Shown: positions 8,089 to 18,000 of the stretch, piece by piece | How the letters are laid out: each line of letters begins with the position of its first letter | Numbering within the stretch: the first letter of the stretch is position 1 | NCBI RefSeq assembly: GCF_003105115.1 | Contig: NZ_QETH01000034.1 | Span: 1-45,727 of the forward strand | Direction: 5' to 3' | Source: Flavobacterium sp. HTF | GTDB taxonomy: Bacteria; Bacteroidota; Bacteroidia; Flavobacteriales; Flavobacteriaceae | DNA: 45,727 nucleotides | The notes under the pieces: generated by a model | The model's database searches: none | Told to the model about the DNA's origin: nothing | The model's input: the letters and a program-made list of their open reading frames with translations, nothing else | Position numbers and translations under genes: made by a program

Positions 8089-9687
8089 TTATTTAGTTAT
8101 TCTAAACCAATCCACTGCAACATTTCCGGAGTCATTTGTAATTTTTTCACTTAATGCAAAAAGACCAAGTTTAGCACCAATCCATTTTCCTTCCCTGGCT
8201 GTAAAATCAGTTCCAACTGCCTGATATTTTTTATCATCCAGACTGTAAAAAAAACTGCATACTGCTCCTTTTTTTACTTTTATCCTGAGATATATGGTGT
8301 TGCTTTCTACTAAAACAGGTTTTGTTTCTGTTTCTGAAATTGTTTTGGCAAAAGTTCCTGTTTTCTGGTTTAAATATAATTTGCCGTTATCATTCTTAAA
8401 ACACAAATAGCTGTAATCTAATCCCATTACTAAAAGTCCGGTCGATTCACCATTCAAACGGGAATTAAATGTCAGTTTTGCAGTTGCCGTAAATTCTTCG
8501 GCAGGAAATTTTTGCAGCAACAAATTTGGTGCTTCAAAAATTCTCTTACTATCCTTTATACTATTAATACAAAATAAATTAAAATATCCTGAACTTGTCG
8601 GAAAACCCCAGTTGATCTGTGAGTTTGCCTGCCATTGCCATTGCAATCCTAATCTAGGTTCGTTAAATTCATCTGATTCTGCCGGAACTTCTATTGGATA
8701 TTTCTTTCCGACATTTGGTTTTCTGAAAGTGGTAACAGGCTCGCCAATTCCGTTTTTATCAAAATCCTGCCCCATTACCGGCCAGTCATTTTCCCATTTC
8801 ATTGGCTGAAGATGCAAAATCCTCCCGTAAGCCCCTTTGTCCTGAAAATGTATAAACCAATCCTCTCCTGTCTGCGTCTGAACCCAGGCTCCCTGATGCG
8901 GACCGTTTATGGTTGTTGATCCCTGTTCTAAAACTTTTTTCTTTTCATACGGTCCCCAAACGTTTTTTGATCGTAACACTGTTTGCCATCCGGTAGAAAC
9001 TCCTCCGGCAGGGGCAAAAATGTAATAGTAATTGTTTCGTTTATAAAACTTCGGTCCTTCAATAGTTCCCTCGCTTTCATGTCCGTCAATAATCATGACC
9101 TCATCGTTATTGGCTATTGTTCCTTCGGCATTCATTGTGCAGATAACTAATAAGCTTTTTATTTGGGCGCGGCTTCCTGCAAAAGCGTGAACGAGATATA
9201 CTTTTCCATCGTCATCCCACAAAGGGCCTGGATCTATAAGTCCCAGACCTGCTTTTACCAAAACAGGCTCAGACCAGGGGCCTTCTGGTTTTTTGGCTTT
9301 TATCATATAAATGCCAAAATCGGGATCGGGATAATAAATATAAAATTCATTGTTGTGAAAAGTAATGCCGGGTGCCCAGACTCCGTTTCCGTGTTGTACG
9401 TTGTTATACGTTTCGAATGGAGGCTGTTTGGCAAGTGCATGCCCCACAATTTTCCAGTTTACCAAATCTTTAGAATGCAAAATCGGCAAGCCGGGAATGC
9501 AGTTAAAAGACGAGGCTGTCATATAAAAATCATCTCCCACACGCACAACATCCGGATCTGAATAATCAGCATGGATGATGGGATTGGTGTATGTTCCGTC
9601 TCCATTATCTGAAATCCAGGCCTGGGCATAATTGTTTTGGACTGAAAAAACGGATAATAAAAAAAGAATGATTTTTATATTTTTCAT
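8089..9687 (-). CDS. Glycoside hydrolase family 43 with C-terminal beta-sandwich domain
   Basis: A 532-residue secreted enzyme (signal peptide to about residue 22). The five-bladed GH43 propeller shows its three acidic residues: Asp44 in DYSDPDVV, Asp152 in LIDPGPLWDD and Glu210 in EGTIEGPKFYK. From about 330 a concanavalin-like domain follows (AESDEFNEPRLGLQWQWQAN to the C-terminus), as in beta-xylosidase/arabinofuranosidase-type GH43. In a pectin locus it probably trims arabinose, xylose or galactose side chains; the subfamily, possibly GH43_12, cannot be fixed by eye. It is 25 bp after the GH105 gene. Confidence 0.88.
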   Translation of the reverse strand: MKNIKIILFLLSVFSVQNNYAQAWISDNGDGTYTNPIIHADYSDPDVVRVGDDFYMTASSFNCIPGLPILHSKDLVNWKIVGHALAKQPPFETYNNVQHGNGVWAPGITFHNNEFYIYYPDPDFGIYMIKAKKPEGPWSEPVLVKAGLGLIDPGPLWDDDGKVYLVHAFAGSRAQIKSLLVICTMNAEGTIANNDEVMIIDGHESEGTIEGPKFYKRNNYYYIFAPAGGVSTGWQTVLRSKNVWGPYEKKKVLEQGSTTINGPHQGAWVQTQTGEDWFIHFQDKGAYGRILHLQPMKWENDWPVMGQDFDKNGIGEPVTTFRKPNVGKKYPIEVPAESDEFNEPRLGLQWQWQANSQINWGFPTSSGYFNLFCINSIKDSKRIFEAPNLLLQKFPAEEFTATAKLTFNSRLNGESTGLLVMGLDYSYLCFKNDNGKLYLNQKTGTFAKTISETETKPVLVESNTIYLRIKVKKGAVCSFFYSLDDKKYQAVGTDFTAREGKWIGAKLGLFALSEKITNDSGNVAVDWFRITK

Positions 9688-9712
9688 TTTAAAACTTATA
9701 TCGAGCCTTATT

Positions 9713-10933
9713 TTATCTGTTCAACTCTATGGCAGCCAAAATAAAAGGACCGGTTGCTTTAGGATCGTTGTCTTTTTTTCTTTCGTTTACATAGTATTCA
9801 TACGAACCATCGCGATATGGATTTCCTCCCAAACCGGCAACCTGACAACAGTTTGTTAAGGTAATTCCGCCATCTTCATCTACTTTTTTGATTAAAACTT
9901 TAGTCAGTCCGTCAAAAGCTTTATTGGCTATTTTTTTATATTTAGAAGGTAAATATCCTTTATTGGCTCCTTTTGCAAAAGCATAAGCAAACATTGATGA
10001 TCCTGATGCTTCAAGATAATTTCCTTTTTGGCCGCCTTTGTCTGTAACCTGATACCATAAACCGGATTTATCCTGATATTTTGCCAAAGCTGCAGAAGCA
10101 TTATTTAAATAGCTAACCAGTTCTTTGTGTTTTGGGTGTTCTTTTGGAAAATAATCCAGTACATCAACCAAAGCCATTACATACCAGCCTAATGCTCTTG
10201 ACCAGAAATTTGGAGAATTTCCTGTTTCTTTATTGGCCCAAGGCATTTCTTTGCTTTCATCCCATCCATGATATAATAATCCTGTTTTAGGATCTGTTGC
10301 GTGAAGCTGAATCAACTCAAATTGCTTTGCAATGTCATCAAGGCTTTTTCCGTTTTCAAATGTAACCGTGTATTGTGCATAAAAGGGTTCTCCCATATAC
10401 AAACCATCTAACCACATCTGATTTGGGTAGATTTGTTTGTGCCAGAATCCACCGCTGGCTGTTCTTGGCTGTTCTGCAAGTTGCTTACGAATCTGCTGCA
10501 ATGCTTTTAAATATTTATCTTCTTTTGATGTTTCATAGATATCAAAAAGAAGTCTTCCCGGTACAACCAGATCAATATTGAATTTATCAAATTCATAGGT
10601 TTTGATCGTTCCGTCTGCCTGAACTAATTCATCTACATAACTTCTTACATAAGCTTTATATCTCGGGTCGGGATTTTTTTTATATAATTCTTCAATTGAA
10701 TGCAGTACCAAGGCATGAACATAATCCCATTTCGGTTTTTTAGAATCGTCAAGCATATAACTTTCCGGATGGCGTTTCATCAAAGTCAGAGCCATTTTAT
10801 CAGACCATTTTGAATTTTTCGAAATGACTATATCCTTAGTTGTCTGTTCCTGAGAGGTTACTTTACAGCTTGTAAGGGCCATCACACAAACCAATAAAAC
10901 CGACATCAGGCTCTTGTTTCTACTTTTTTTCAT
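9713..10933 (-). CDS. GH105 unsaturated rhamnogalacturonyl hydrolase, lipoprotein (copy 1)
   Basis: A 406-residue (alpha/alpha)6-barrel enzyme. The lipobox LTSC (Cys23) indicates a lipoprotein. The GH105 signature MWLDGLYM at 173-180 places the catalytic acid at Asp176; YHGWDESKEMPWA near 221-232 and WSRALGWY near 244-251 line the substrate site. GH105 enzymes remove the unsaturated uronic acid that pectin or rhamnogalacturonan lyases leave on oligosaccharides, feeding KduI and KduD. A clear paralogue with the same block positions is 24 bp upstream. Confidence 0.92.
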   Translation of the reverse strand: MKKSRNKSLMSVLLVCVMALTSCKVTSQEQTTKDIVISKNSKWSDKMALTLMKRHPESYMLDDSKKPKWDYVHALVLHSIEELYKKNPDPRYKAYVRSYVDELVQADGTIKTYEFDKFNIDLVVPGRLLFDIYETSKEDKYLKALQQIRKQLAEQPRTASGGFWHKQIYPNQMWLDGLYMGEPFYAQYTVTFENGKSLDDIAKQFELIQLHATDPKTGLLYHGWDESKEMPWANKETGNSPNFWSRALGWYVMALVDVLDYFPKEHPKHKELVSYLNNASAALAKYQDKSGLWYQVTDKGGQKGNYLEASGSSMFAYAFAKGANKGYLPSKYKKIANKAFDGLTKVLIKKVDEDGGITLTNCCQVAGLGGNPYRDGSYEYYVNERKKDNDPKATGPFILAAIELNR

Positions 10934-10956
10934 TTTAAAATATTTTATAAATTCTG

Positions 10957-12174
10957 TTATTCTTTTAATTCAATTGCGCTTAATAAAAATGCGCCAAAAC
11001 CTATTGCTCCGTTATCTTTTGTTTTTGCGGTAAGATAATAATCATTGGTTCCGTCGCGAAACGGTTTTCCTCCCAAACCAATATTGGATGAAACGTTCAG
11101 AATATTGATTTCGCCTTTTTTATCCACTTTTATAAATTGCTTTACAAAACTGTCAAATGATTTTTGGGCTATTCTTTTGTAGCCGGAATCCAGATATCCT
11201 TTATTGGCACCTTTTGCAAAGGCATAAATAATCATTCCCGAAGCCGATGGTTCTACATAGTTGGCAACCATATCGGGCTTATCTGCAACCTGATACCATA
11301 ACCCTTCCGGGCTTTTGTACTGATTTACATTTTTAGAAATCTGGTTCAGATATCCTGTCAGAACTTTATATTTCGGGTGTGATTTTGGAAAATAATCCAA
11401 CGTTTCTACTAAGGCTACCATATACCAACCAATTCCACGGCCCCAGATTGTTGGTGAAGTCCCGGTTTGTTTATTTGCCCAGGCAATTTCCTTATTTTCA
11501 TCCCAGGCCTGATAAACTAAACCTGTTGTTTTATCCAGAAGATGATTTTGAACGAGTTCAAATTGTTTTGCAATATCATCTAAACTTTTTCCTTTTTCAT
11601 ATTTCACTGTAAATTGTGTATAAAAAGGTTCTGCCATATACAAACCATCAATCCACATTTGATTCGGATAAATCTGTTTGTGCCAAAACCCGCCGCCTGG
11701 TGTTCTTGGCTGGCTTTCGAGCTGATTTCTTAGCTGGCCAATAAGTCTTAGATAGCGTTCATCTTTGGTTTCATCATACAAATTAAAAAGCAGTTTCCCC
11801 GGATTCAGGTAATCTATATTGTATTCTTTGATATCATACTTTTTGATGTTTCCGGTGCTGTCGATCATTCCGTCAACATATTCTTTGATATAATTAAGAT
11901 ATTTTTTATCGTTTGTTTTCTGGTATAATTTTTCAAAACCAGATAATACAAAACCCATTTTATAATCCCATTTTGGCTTTTCATTTCCATCAAGCTGCCA
12001 TGCTTTTGGATATTTATTTAAAATAGAAAGTGCTGTTCTTTCTGACCATTTTAGATCATAAGAAATAATATCTTTTTGCGAATCTTCCTGATTTTGTGCC
12101 TTTGTTTTACTAACAAAAAAGAATAGTAAGACGATAATAAAATTTATAAAAAATGGTTTTTGCATACTTTTCAC
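10957..12174 (-). CDS. GH105 unsaturated rhamnogalacturonyl hydrolase (copy 2)
   Basis: A 405-residue paralogue of the downstream gene. It shares the order GGFWHKQIYPNQMW, DGLYM.EPFY, SLDDIAKQFEL, WANK.TG.SP and GRGIGWY. The signature MWIDGLYM again puts the catalytic Asp at 176. The N-terminus is an ordinary signal peptide (NFIIVLLFFFVSKTKAQ) with no lipobox, so this copy is probably periplasmic while copy 1 is membrane-anchored. A start at Met4 is also possible. It probably acts on a different unsaturated oligosaccharide. Confidence 0.9.
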   Translation of the reverse strand: MKSMQKPFFINFIIVLLFFFVSKTKAQNQEDSQKDIISYDLKWSERTALSILNKYPKAWQLDGNEKPKWDYKMGFVLSGFEKLYQKTNDKKYLNYIKEYVDGMIDSTGNIKKYDIKEYNIDYLNPGKLLFNLYDETKDERYLRLIGQLRNQLESQPRTPGGGFWHKQIYPNQMWIDGLYMAEPFYTQFTVKYEKGKSLDDIAKQFELVQNHLLDKTTGLVYQAWDENKEIAWANKQTGTSPTIWGRGIGWYMVALVETLDYFPKSHPKYKVLTGYLNQISKNVNQYKSPEGLWYQVADKPDMVANYVEPSASGMIIYAFAKGANKGYLDSGYKRIAQKSFDSFVKQFIKVDKKGEINILNVSSNIGLGGKPFRDGTNDYYLTAKTKDNGAIGFGAFLLSAIELKE

Positions 12175-12185
12175 TTTTTCATGTA

Positions 12186-13148
12186 TTACAATTTACCCTT
12201 TTTGTTTAATACTTCTAATTGCTGGTCCAAGTATTTTACAAATTCTTCCTGTGTTTTAATTCCGTTCACTTCTTGTTCCCACGCTCCTAAAAGATAAAAT
12301 GAAGTTGGCTTTGCTGTCGGTTTAAATATCAATAAATAATCCAGATCTGTATCAGCAATGTTTTCTATGGTCTTAACTTCATAAAAAATAGCCATTCCTA
12401 ATTTGTCCGGAACAAGCGATTGCTGGCCGTAAGTGGCCAAATATGCCCATTTTTTATTTTTGCTTTCTTTTTTAAGTAATTCTGTATTTTTCTGTTTTAC
12501 GATTCCGGTACAAATTCCCTGAATTGCTTTTGAAGCTTTAAAAGTATGCTGCGTATAAAGCTGATCCGGTTTTATAGTCAGTTCCGACTGGAAATTAATT
12601 TTATCAGAAGCTGTTTTCCATCCGTAATAATCAATTTTTACAACCGACTCATTGGTTTTATTATAAACATATGCGATGGTTGAATCTACTTCGCGAAAGT
12701 GTAATTTTTCATTGTTTAAATAGCGGTCAATAGAACCAATTCCGATTCCTTTTCCGGCTTTTAAGATATCTGCTCCCCAATCGCTCATTTCGTGATAAGA
12801 GTCAAAATTATCCTGTCCCACTTTAGGCAAAATATTCTCTGTAGTTTTTTTTCCGTAAATGTCAATTGCATTTCTCCAGTCAAGATACAAACGATATCCA
12901 ATCCTGTTATTTTCCCAGCCCGGTCCTTCATAACGTATATCAAACGAATGATCTGTATGTTCGGGCGCGAGTTTTAATCTGTCAACATTTTTAAAAACAG
13001 TTCCGCCAATATATTTCCTGCCTTCCCATTTTCCATCTGTTTTTGCGGATATTTCGGCATAGGTTTTATTCTTTTTTATATCATAATTCTGAGCATTCAT
13101 TGTTATTCCTGCCAAAAGTAGAATTGCCGTGGTGATTTTTGTTTTCAT
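12186..13148 (-). CDS. DUF4861 family secreted protein
   Basis: A 320-residue secreted protein (signal peptide MKTKITTAILLLAGITMNAQ). The blocks KWEGRKYIGGTVFKNVDRLK, DIRYEGPGWENNRIGYRLYL and WGADILKAGKGIGIGSI are those of the DUF4861 family, which recurs in Bacteroidota pectin loci near GH105 genes. No activity is known to me. The mostly beta pattern with conserved aromatic and charged residues (W-N-R, H-D) would suit a sugar-active or sugar-binding fold. It lies 11 bp before GH105 copy 2, so it is in the operon. Confidence 0.8.
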   Translation of the reverse strand: MKTKITTAILLLAGITMNAQNYDIKKNKTYAEISAKTDGKWEGRKYIGGTVFKNVDRLKLAPEHTDHSFDIRYEGPGWENNRIGYRLYLDWRNAIDIYGKKTTENILPKVGQDNFDSYHEMSDWGADILKAGKGIGIGSIDRYLNNEKLHFREVDSTIAYVYNKTNESVVKIDYYGWKTASDKINFQSELTIKPDQLYTQHTFKASKAIQGICTGIVKQKNTELLKKESKNKKWAYLATYGQQSLVPDKLGMAIFYEVKTIENIADTDLDYLLIFKPTAKPTSFYLLGAWEQEVNGIKTQEEFVKYLDQQLEVLNKKGKL

Positions 13149-13251
13149 TGTATTATATATTATTTAAAAAATTGTGTCTTAAAAATTGTATGGAATTACC
13201 ATTAAAATCAACAGTACTTTCTGCATTTTTCACCTTATGCTTTTAGTTAAG

Positions 13252-13282
13252 AAAGGAGTCCGGTAACAGGCCGAACTCCTTT
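13252..13282 (-). other. Stem-loop after susD
   Basis: A 12-bp stem (AAAGGAGTCCGG at 13252-13263 with 13271-13282) and a 7-nt loop. In the minus-strand transcript the one mismatch becomes a G-U pair, so it folds fully only on the transcribed strand. The tract after it (TTTCTTAAC) is poor for termination. It may stabilise the susCD message or partly terminate before the enzyme genes. Confidence 0.55.
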
Positions 13283-13323
13283 TTAACTGCTTCAAAAATT
13301 ATTTACTAACTAAAAAACGCTTT

Positions 13324-15009
13324 TTAATAGGCCGGATTTTGTGGGAAATCATCATTTCTGTTTAAATCCAGTGCCGATTGAGGAATTGGTCTTAAAATTT
13401 TAAGGTTTCCGTTTTGTCCGTTAAAAACATTTGCATTTGTAATTTTAGGGTTATATAAAACGGTTCTTTCAACCAGTGTTCCTGTACGCTTTAAGTCGAA
13501 CCAACGGTGGTATTCTCCTAATAGTTCTCTGCCTCTTTCGTCTAATATTGTATTGATATCAATTGTAGTCAGTACAGGGATTACTCCTGCAACTCCTCCT
13601 CCTGCTCTTCTTCTTACTTCGTTAAGACGTGCTAATGCTGTTGACGGTACACCGGCTTTAAAATAAGCTTCGGCAGCAACGAGGTATGTTTCACCTAATC
13701 TTGAAATTATAAAATCGCGTGTGCTGCTTCTGTTGGTTGCAGCTGTAACAGGTGTTGTATTGTAATTTGCGCTTGTTGCACCGCTGTACGGAGCCGTAGG
13801 ATCATCAAATTTACGAACAGGAATCAGGTTATAATCACCTCCCGAAGGCGCAGATGAAGAATAAGTTCCCCAGGCGTGGTATACAAAACCTGCTGCTTTT
13901 CTTGAAGCATTATCTATTTCCCAGTTAGCTCTATCTGTCGGCGTAAACCATTTTGGCTCATAAAAATGGGTGATTTTCAACGCAGTTTTATCGGCTACGG
14001 TAAAGTAATCATAATATCTACTATAGATTTGAGTCATAAAAGTCCCTTCCCAACGTTTATCTCCTTTTTCATATAAAGATAAAGCATAAACAGTAGGACA
14101 TAATGTATAACTTCTGTTCGGGTAAGGATTTCCGGCTGCAGATGGTCCTAAATAAGGGCCAAACCAATAGTTTTGTGAATTTCCCAAAGCAGTTGTACCT
14201 GCTGCATTAGAAGGTCCTGAGAACTGAACTGAAAATATAGTTTCTGCATTCATTTCATTTCCTGGTTTTACCACATTATCAAATGATACATTTAGTGCCT
14301 GACCATTAATTACCTCATCTGCCAAAGCAGCTGCCGTTGTAAAATCTGCAGAGGTTCCGAAAGTTTCGTATCCTTTTGTCAAATATACTTTTGCGAGTAA
14401 ATTTTGTACGGCTCTTTTGTTAACTCTTCCTGTGTAAGCTGCAGTACTTACTGCCGGAAGTGCTTCGTTCAGATCTTTCAGAATTTGCGTGTAAACTTCT
14501 TCTGCTGTATTTCTGCTGAAGGAAGTAACTGCCGTATTATAATTTTCTAATACAACCGGAACGCCGCCATAGGTCTGAACCAAAAGGAAATAGGCATTTG
14601 CTCTTAAAAATTTTAATTCTCCTACTCTTGTATCTAATGTACTTGTTTTCTCGGTTATTCCGGAATAATAGATCCCTTTATTTGCCTGTTGAATCGCAGT
14701 ATAACATGTTCTGTACAATTGATCAACTCCCTGAGAAGATGAGGACAGGGTCAGGTATTTACTTAATCCTTCCGGTTCCTGGTTTCTACCTTCAGAATAC
14801 ATATCTGTACCTGCTTCAAACAACCACGGATCTCCTCCATATATATCTTTTAGTGCCGCGTAATTTGTATTTACTAATGATTCAAAACCTGCCCCGGTAA
14901 GGAAATATTGTTCTGCTGAACCAAAGGCACGGTTATCTTCTTCGATAAAGTCTGAACAAGAACTTAGTGTCGCTGCCAGTATTGCTATAAATATTGCTAT
15001 CTTTTTCAT
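13324..15009 (-). CDS. susD-like: SusD/RagB family glycan-binding lipoprotein
   Basis: A 561-residue lipoprotein (MKKIAIFIAILAATLSSCSD, Cys18) that caps the SusC channel at the cell surface and binds oligosaccharides. The N-terminal region has the helical TPR-type repeats of the family; the C-terminus carries the RagB signature (ILDERGRELLGEYHRWFDLK, then LRPIPQSALDLN) and ends DDFPQNPAY. It starts 10 bp after the susC stop. The pectic ligand is inferred from the flanking enzymes. Confidence 0.95.
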   Translation of the reverse strand: MKKIAIFIAILAATLSSCSDFIEEDNRAFGSAEQYFLTGAGFESLVNTNYAALKDIYGGDPWLFEAGTDMYSEGRNQEPEGLSKYLTLSSSSQGVDQLYRTCYTAIQQANKGIYYSGITEKTSTLDTRVGELKFLRANAYFLLVQTYGGVPVVLENYNTAVTSFSRNTAEEVYTQILKDLNEALPAVSTAAYTGRVNKRAVQNLLAKVYLTKGYETFGTSADFTTAAALADEVINGQALNVSFDNVVKPGNEMNAETIFSVQFSGPSNAAGTTALGNSQNYWFGPYLGPSAAGNPYPNRSYTLCPTVYALSLYEKGDKRWEGTFMTQIYSRYYDYFTVADKTALKITHFYEPKWFTPTDRANWEIDNASRKAAGFVYHAWGTYSSSAPSGGDYNLIPVRKFDDPTAPYSGATSANYNTTPVTAATNRSSTRDFIISRLGETYLVAAEAYFKAGVPSTALARLNEVRRRAGGGVAGVIPVLTTIDINTILDERGRELLGEYHRWFDLKRTGTLVERTVLYNPKITNANVFNGQNGNLKILRPIPQSALDLNRNDDFPQNPAY

Positions 15010-15019
15010 TTTCTTTAAA

Positions 15020-18000
15020 TTAAAATTTTAAACTTACTCCCATCTGAACGGTCATTGTAGACACACGGTTTGTTCCCAAACCAGCAGTTGCCCACTCCGG
15101 ATCGTACCCTTCATAATCAGTAAACACAAACGGATTTAACACATTAACATAAAAACGCATGCTTTTAAGTTTCAATTTATTTAATAAATCATCGTTAAGA
15201 CTATAGCCTAATGCTATGTTTTGAACTTTTACAAATGATGCATCTTTATAGAAAGCCACATTATTTGTATCGTAGTAAACTCCTGCACCACGAGGCAATG
15301 GATTTGTATTTGAGTATTGAGCCGGAATACCAGCTCCGTTGGCAGGAACATACCAGTCTCCCAGGTCAAATTTCTGACGTCCCCTGTCTGTTACATCAGC
15401 AAAATTATCGTGGAAACTACTGAATACTGTCATTCCCTGATTGGTGATCAAAGACATTGATAAGTCAAATTGTTTTACTTTTAATGTAGTAGAAAAACTT
15501 CCTGACCATTTAGGATCATAGTTTCCTAAAATAGCCCTGTCATTATTAGCATCAATTTTTCCGTCATCATTTAAATCCTTTACTCTTGCTTCTCCCGGTT
15601 TTTGTCCATAGGAAGCTGCCAGAGCAGCATCTTCCGGCTGCCATACGCCATCAAAAACAAAATTGTAATAAGAATGGATATTTTCTCCTATAAATAAATT
15701 ATTACCAACATCATCTACTTTATCCTGACCATAAATAGATTCTAATTTATTAACATTTTTGGTAAATGTAAAACTGGTTTCCCATGTCACATTTCTGGTC
15801 TGAATGTTTTTGGTTACCAAAGCAATCTCAATCCCTTTATTACTTACAGAACCTACGTTTGAAGTAATGGTAGGAACCCCCATTTCGAATGGCAATGCCT
15901 GCTGAAACAATAAATCTTTAGATAATCTGTCGTAAACGTCCACACTACCCGAAATTCTGTTTCCTGCAAATCCGAAATCTAAACCTAAGTTTACCTCTCT
16001 TGTTTTCTCCCAGCCCAATTCTGTATTTCCTAGACTAGATGTTGTAAAACCATTAGCAACTGTACCATTAAAGTCATAATAAGTCGGCACTTTTAAAAGG
16101 CTTAAACTTGAATACGGAGATACATTGTCATTTCCTGTATAACCAACACTTCCTCTTAATTTAAAATTAGTAATAAAAGAAAGATTTTTCATGAATGATT
16201 CTTCATGCAGGTTCCAACCCAAAGCAACAGAAGGGAAACCCGTCCATTTATTACCTTCAGCCAAAACTGAAGATCCGTCATATCTTACGGAAGCCGTTAA
16301 TAAATAACGTCCTTTGTAGGCATAATTAAAACGGGCTGCATATGATTCCAGTGTATTTTTATAATACGGAGTATATACACCTGAAGGAATTAAAGCAATA
16401 TTTCCTGTTGGAGTTAATGAATAAGTCGATTGTACTCCTGATCCAAGATTATAATAACCTGTTTCAAAAGGATTTTCTCTAGATGATGCAAAATACGTTT
16501 CATTAGTATTTGAATAGAAACTCTGAAGTCCTAAAAAGCTAAATACGTGAGCATCTTTTAATGTATAATTGATGTTGAACTGATTGTCCCAGGTGTAATT
16601 AAAGTTTTGAACATTTGTTACGTCTCCGGATGGCAACCCTTTGTTTTTAAGTCCAAAATCTGTCTGAGCACCAGATGATCTTCCTTCTCTTGCATCCATT
16701 TTTCCGGCAGAGAAAGTAGATTTAAATGATAACCAGCTATTAACTTTATATTCTGCAAATATGTTACCAATGGTAGTCCATCTGCTAATATCATCTTGTG
16801 TATTGGCAATTTCCAAAAACGGATTATAAGAACCTGTTTTATTTATGGCCGAAGTTCCGTTTGGATATTTTAAAGTACCCGGTTGTTGCGCATAGGTACC
16901 TACGATTTCGTTTCCGTCGGCATCAATTGCCCATGGAGAAGTAAATGGATTTTGTCTAAAGGCTTCCTGCATTGCATTTGGACTTCCTAATTGTTCTTCT
17001 GTTTTAGATATAGTAAGATTTACTCCAAATGAAATTTTATTATTTATTTTATGATTAAGGCCCGCTTTAAAGTTGTATTTCTCAATACCTTCATTGTCAA
17101 TTACCCCAGTCTCTTTTTGCTTACCTAAACCAATGTTATAAGACAATCCGTTTTCAGAGCGTCCGGAAACGTTTAGATAATTGTTTTGCATCATTCCCCC
17201 TTTGAGTATATGATCTTGCCAGTTATAACTTTGATTGTTGGCTACTCTTTGAAATAAAACAGGATTACTTCCTGCCTGACCAACAGCAGCTTCCAATTCA
17301 TTTTCATTAATATCATTGTATGTTGGATTTGCAGCCGAAATTGTAGTGGCTAAAAATGCCGACTGATGGTAATACCACCATTTCTCAGGACTCATCAATT
17401 TCGGTAATCTTACCGCTTGTTTGTTTCCATAAGAACTGTCAAAAGTTACCGTTATACCTGATTTAGCATTCGTACCACTTTTAGTAGTAACGATGATAAC
17501 CCCGCTTCCTCCTCTTGAACCGTAGATTGCTGCAGAAGATGCGTCTTTTAATACGTCCATTCGGGCGATATCCTGTGGATTCAGAAAGTCTATATTATCT
17601 GTAGGTACACCATCTACAACAAACAATGGTTTTGAACCATCTTTGTTAATAGAATTTGCTCCCCTGATAACGACATTAAATCCATCACCTATTCGGCCGG
17701 AATTAGAAGTTACCTGAACCCCGGCAATTCCTCCCTGAATAGCTTCCATCGGATTGGTAACATTTCTTTCTGTGATTTTGGCAGCAGACAGAGTGTTGAT
17801 TGCTCCTGTAAGATCTGTCTTTTTAGCAGTTCCATACCCAACGACAACAACTTCTGTTAGTGTATTAGATTGTTCTGACAGACTTACATTTACTTTAGAT
17901 TTTCCGGCAACACTAACTTCTTGTGTCTGAAAACCTAAATAGCTAATTACAAGGATTGCCTTGCTATTAGTAACGTTTATTTTAAAACTTCCTTCAAAAT

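Noticed and set aside
9163..9561. 132-codon plus-strand frame opposite the GH43 gene
   Set aside because: Antisense to a complete GH43 with all catalytic residues; composition is that of a reversed coding strand.
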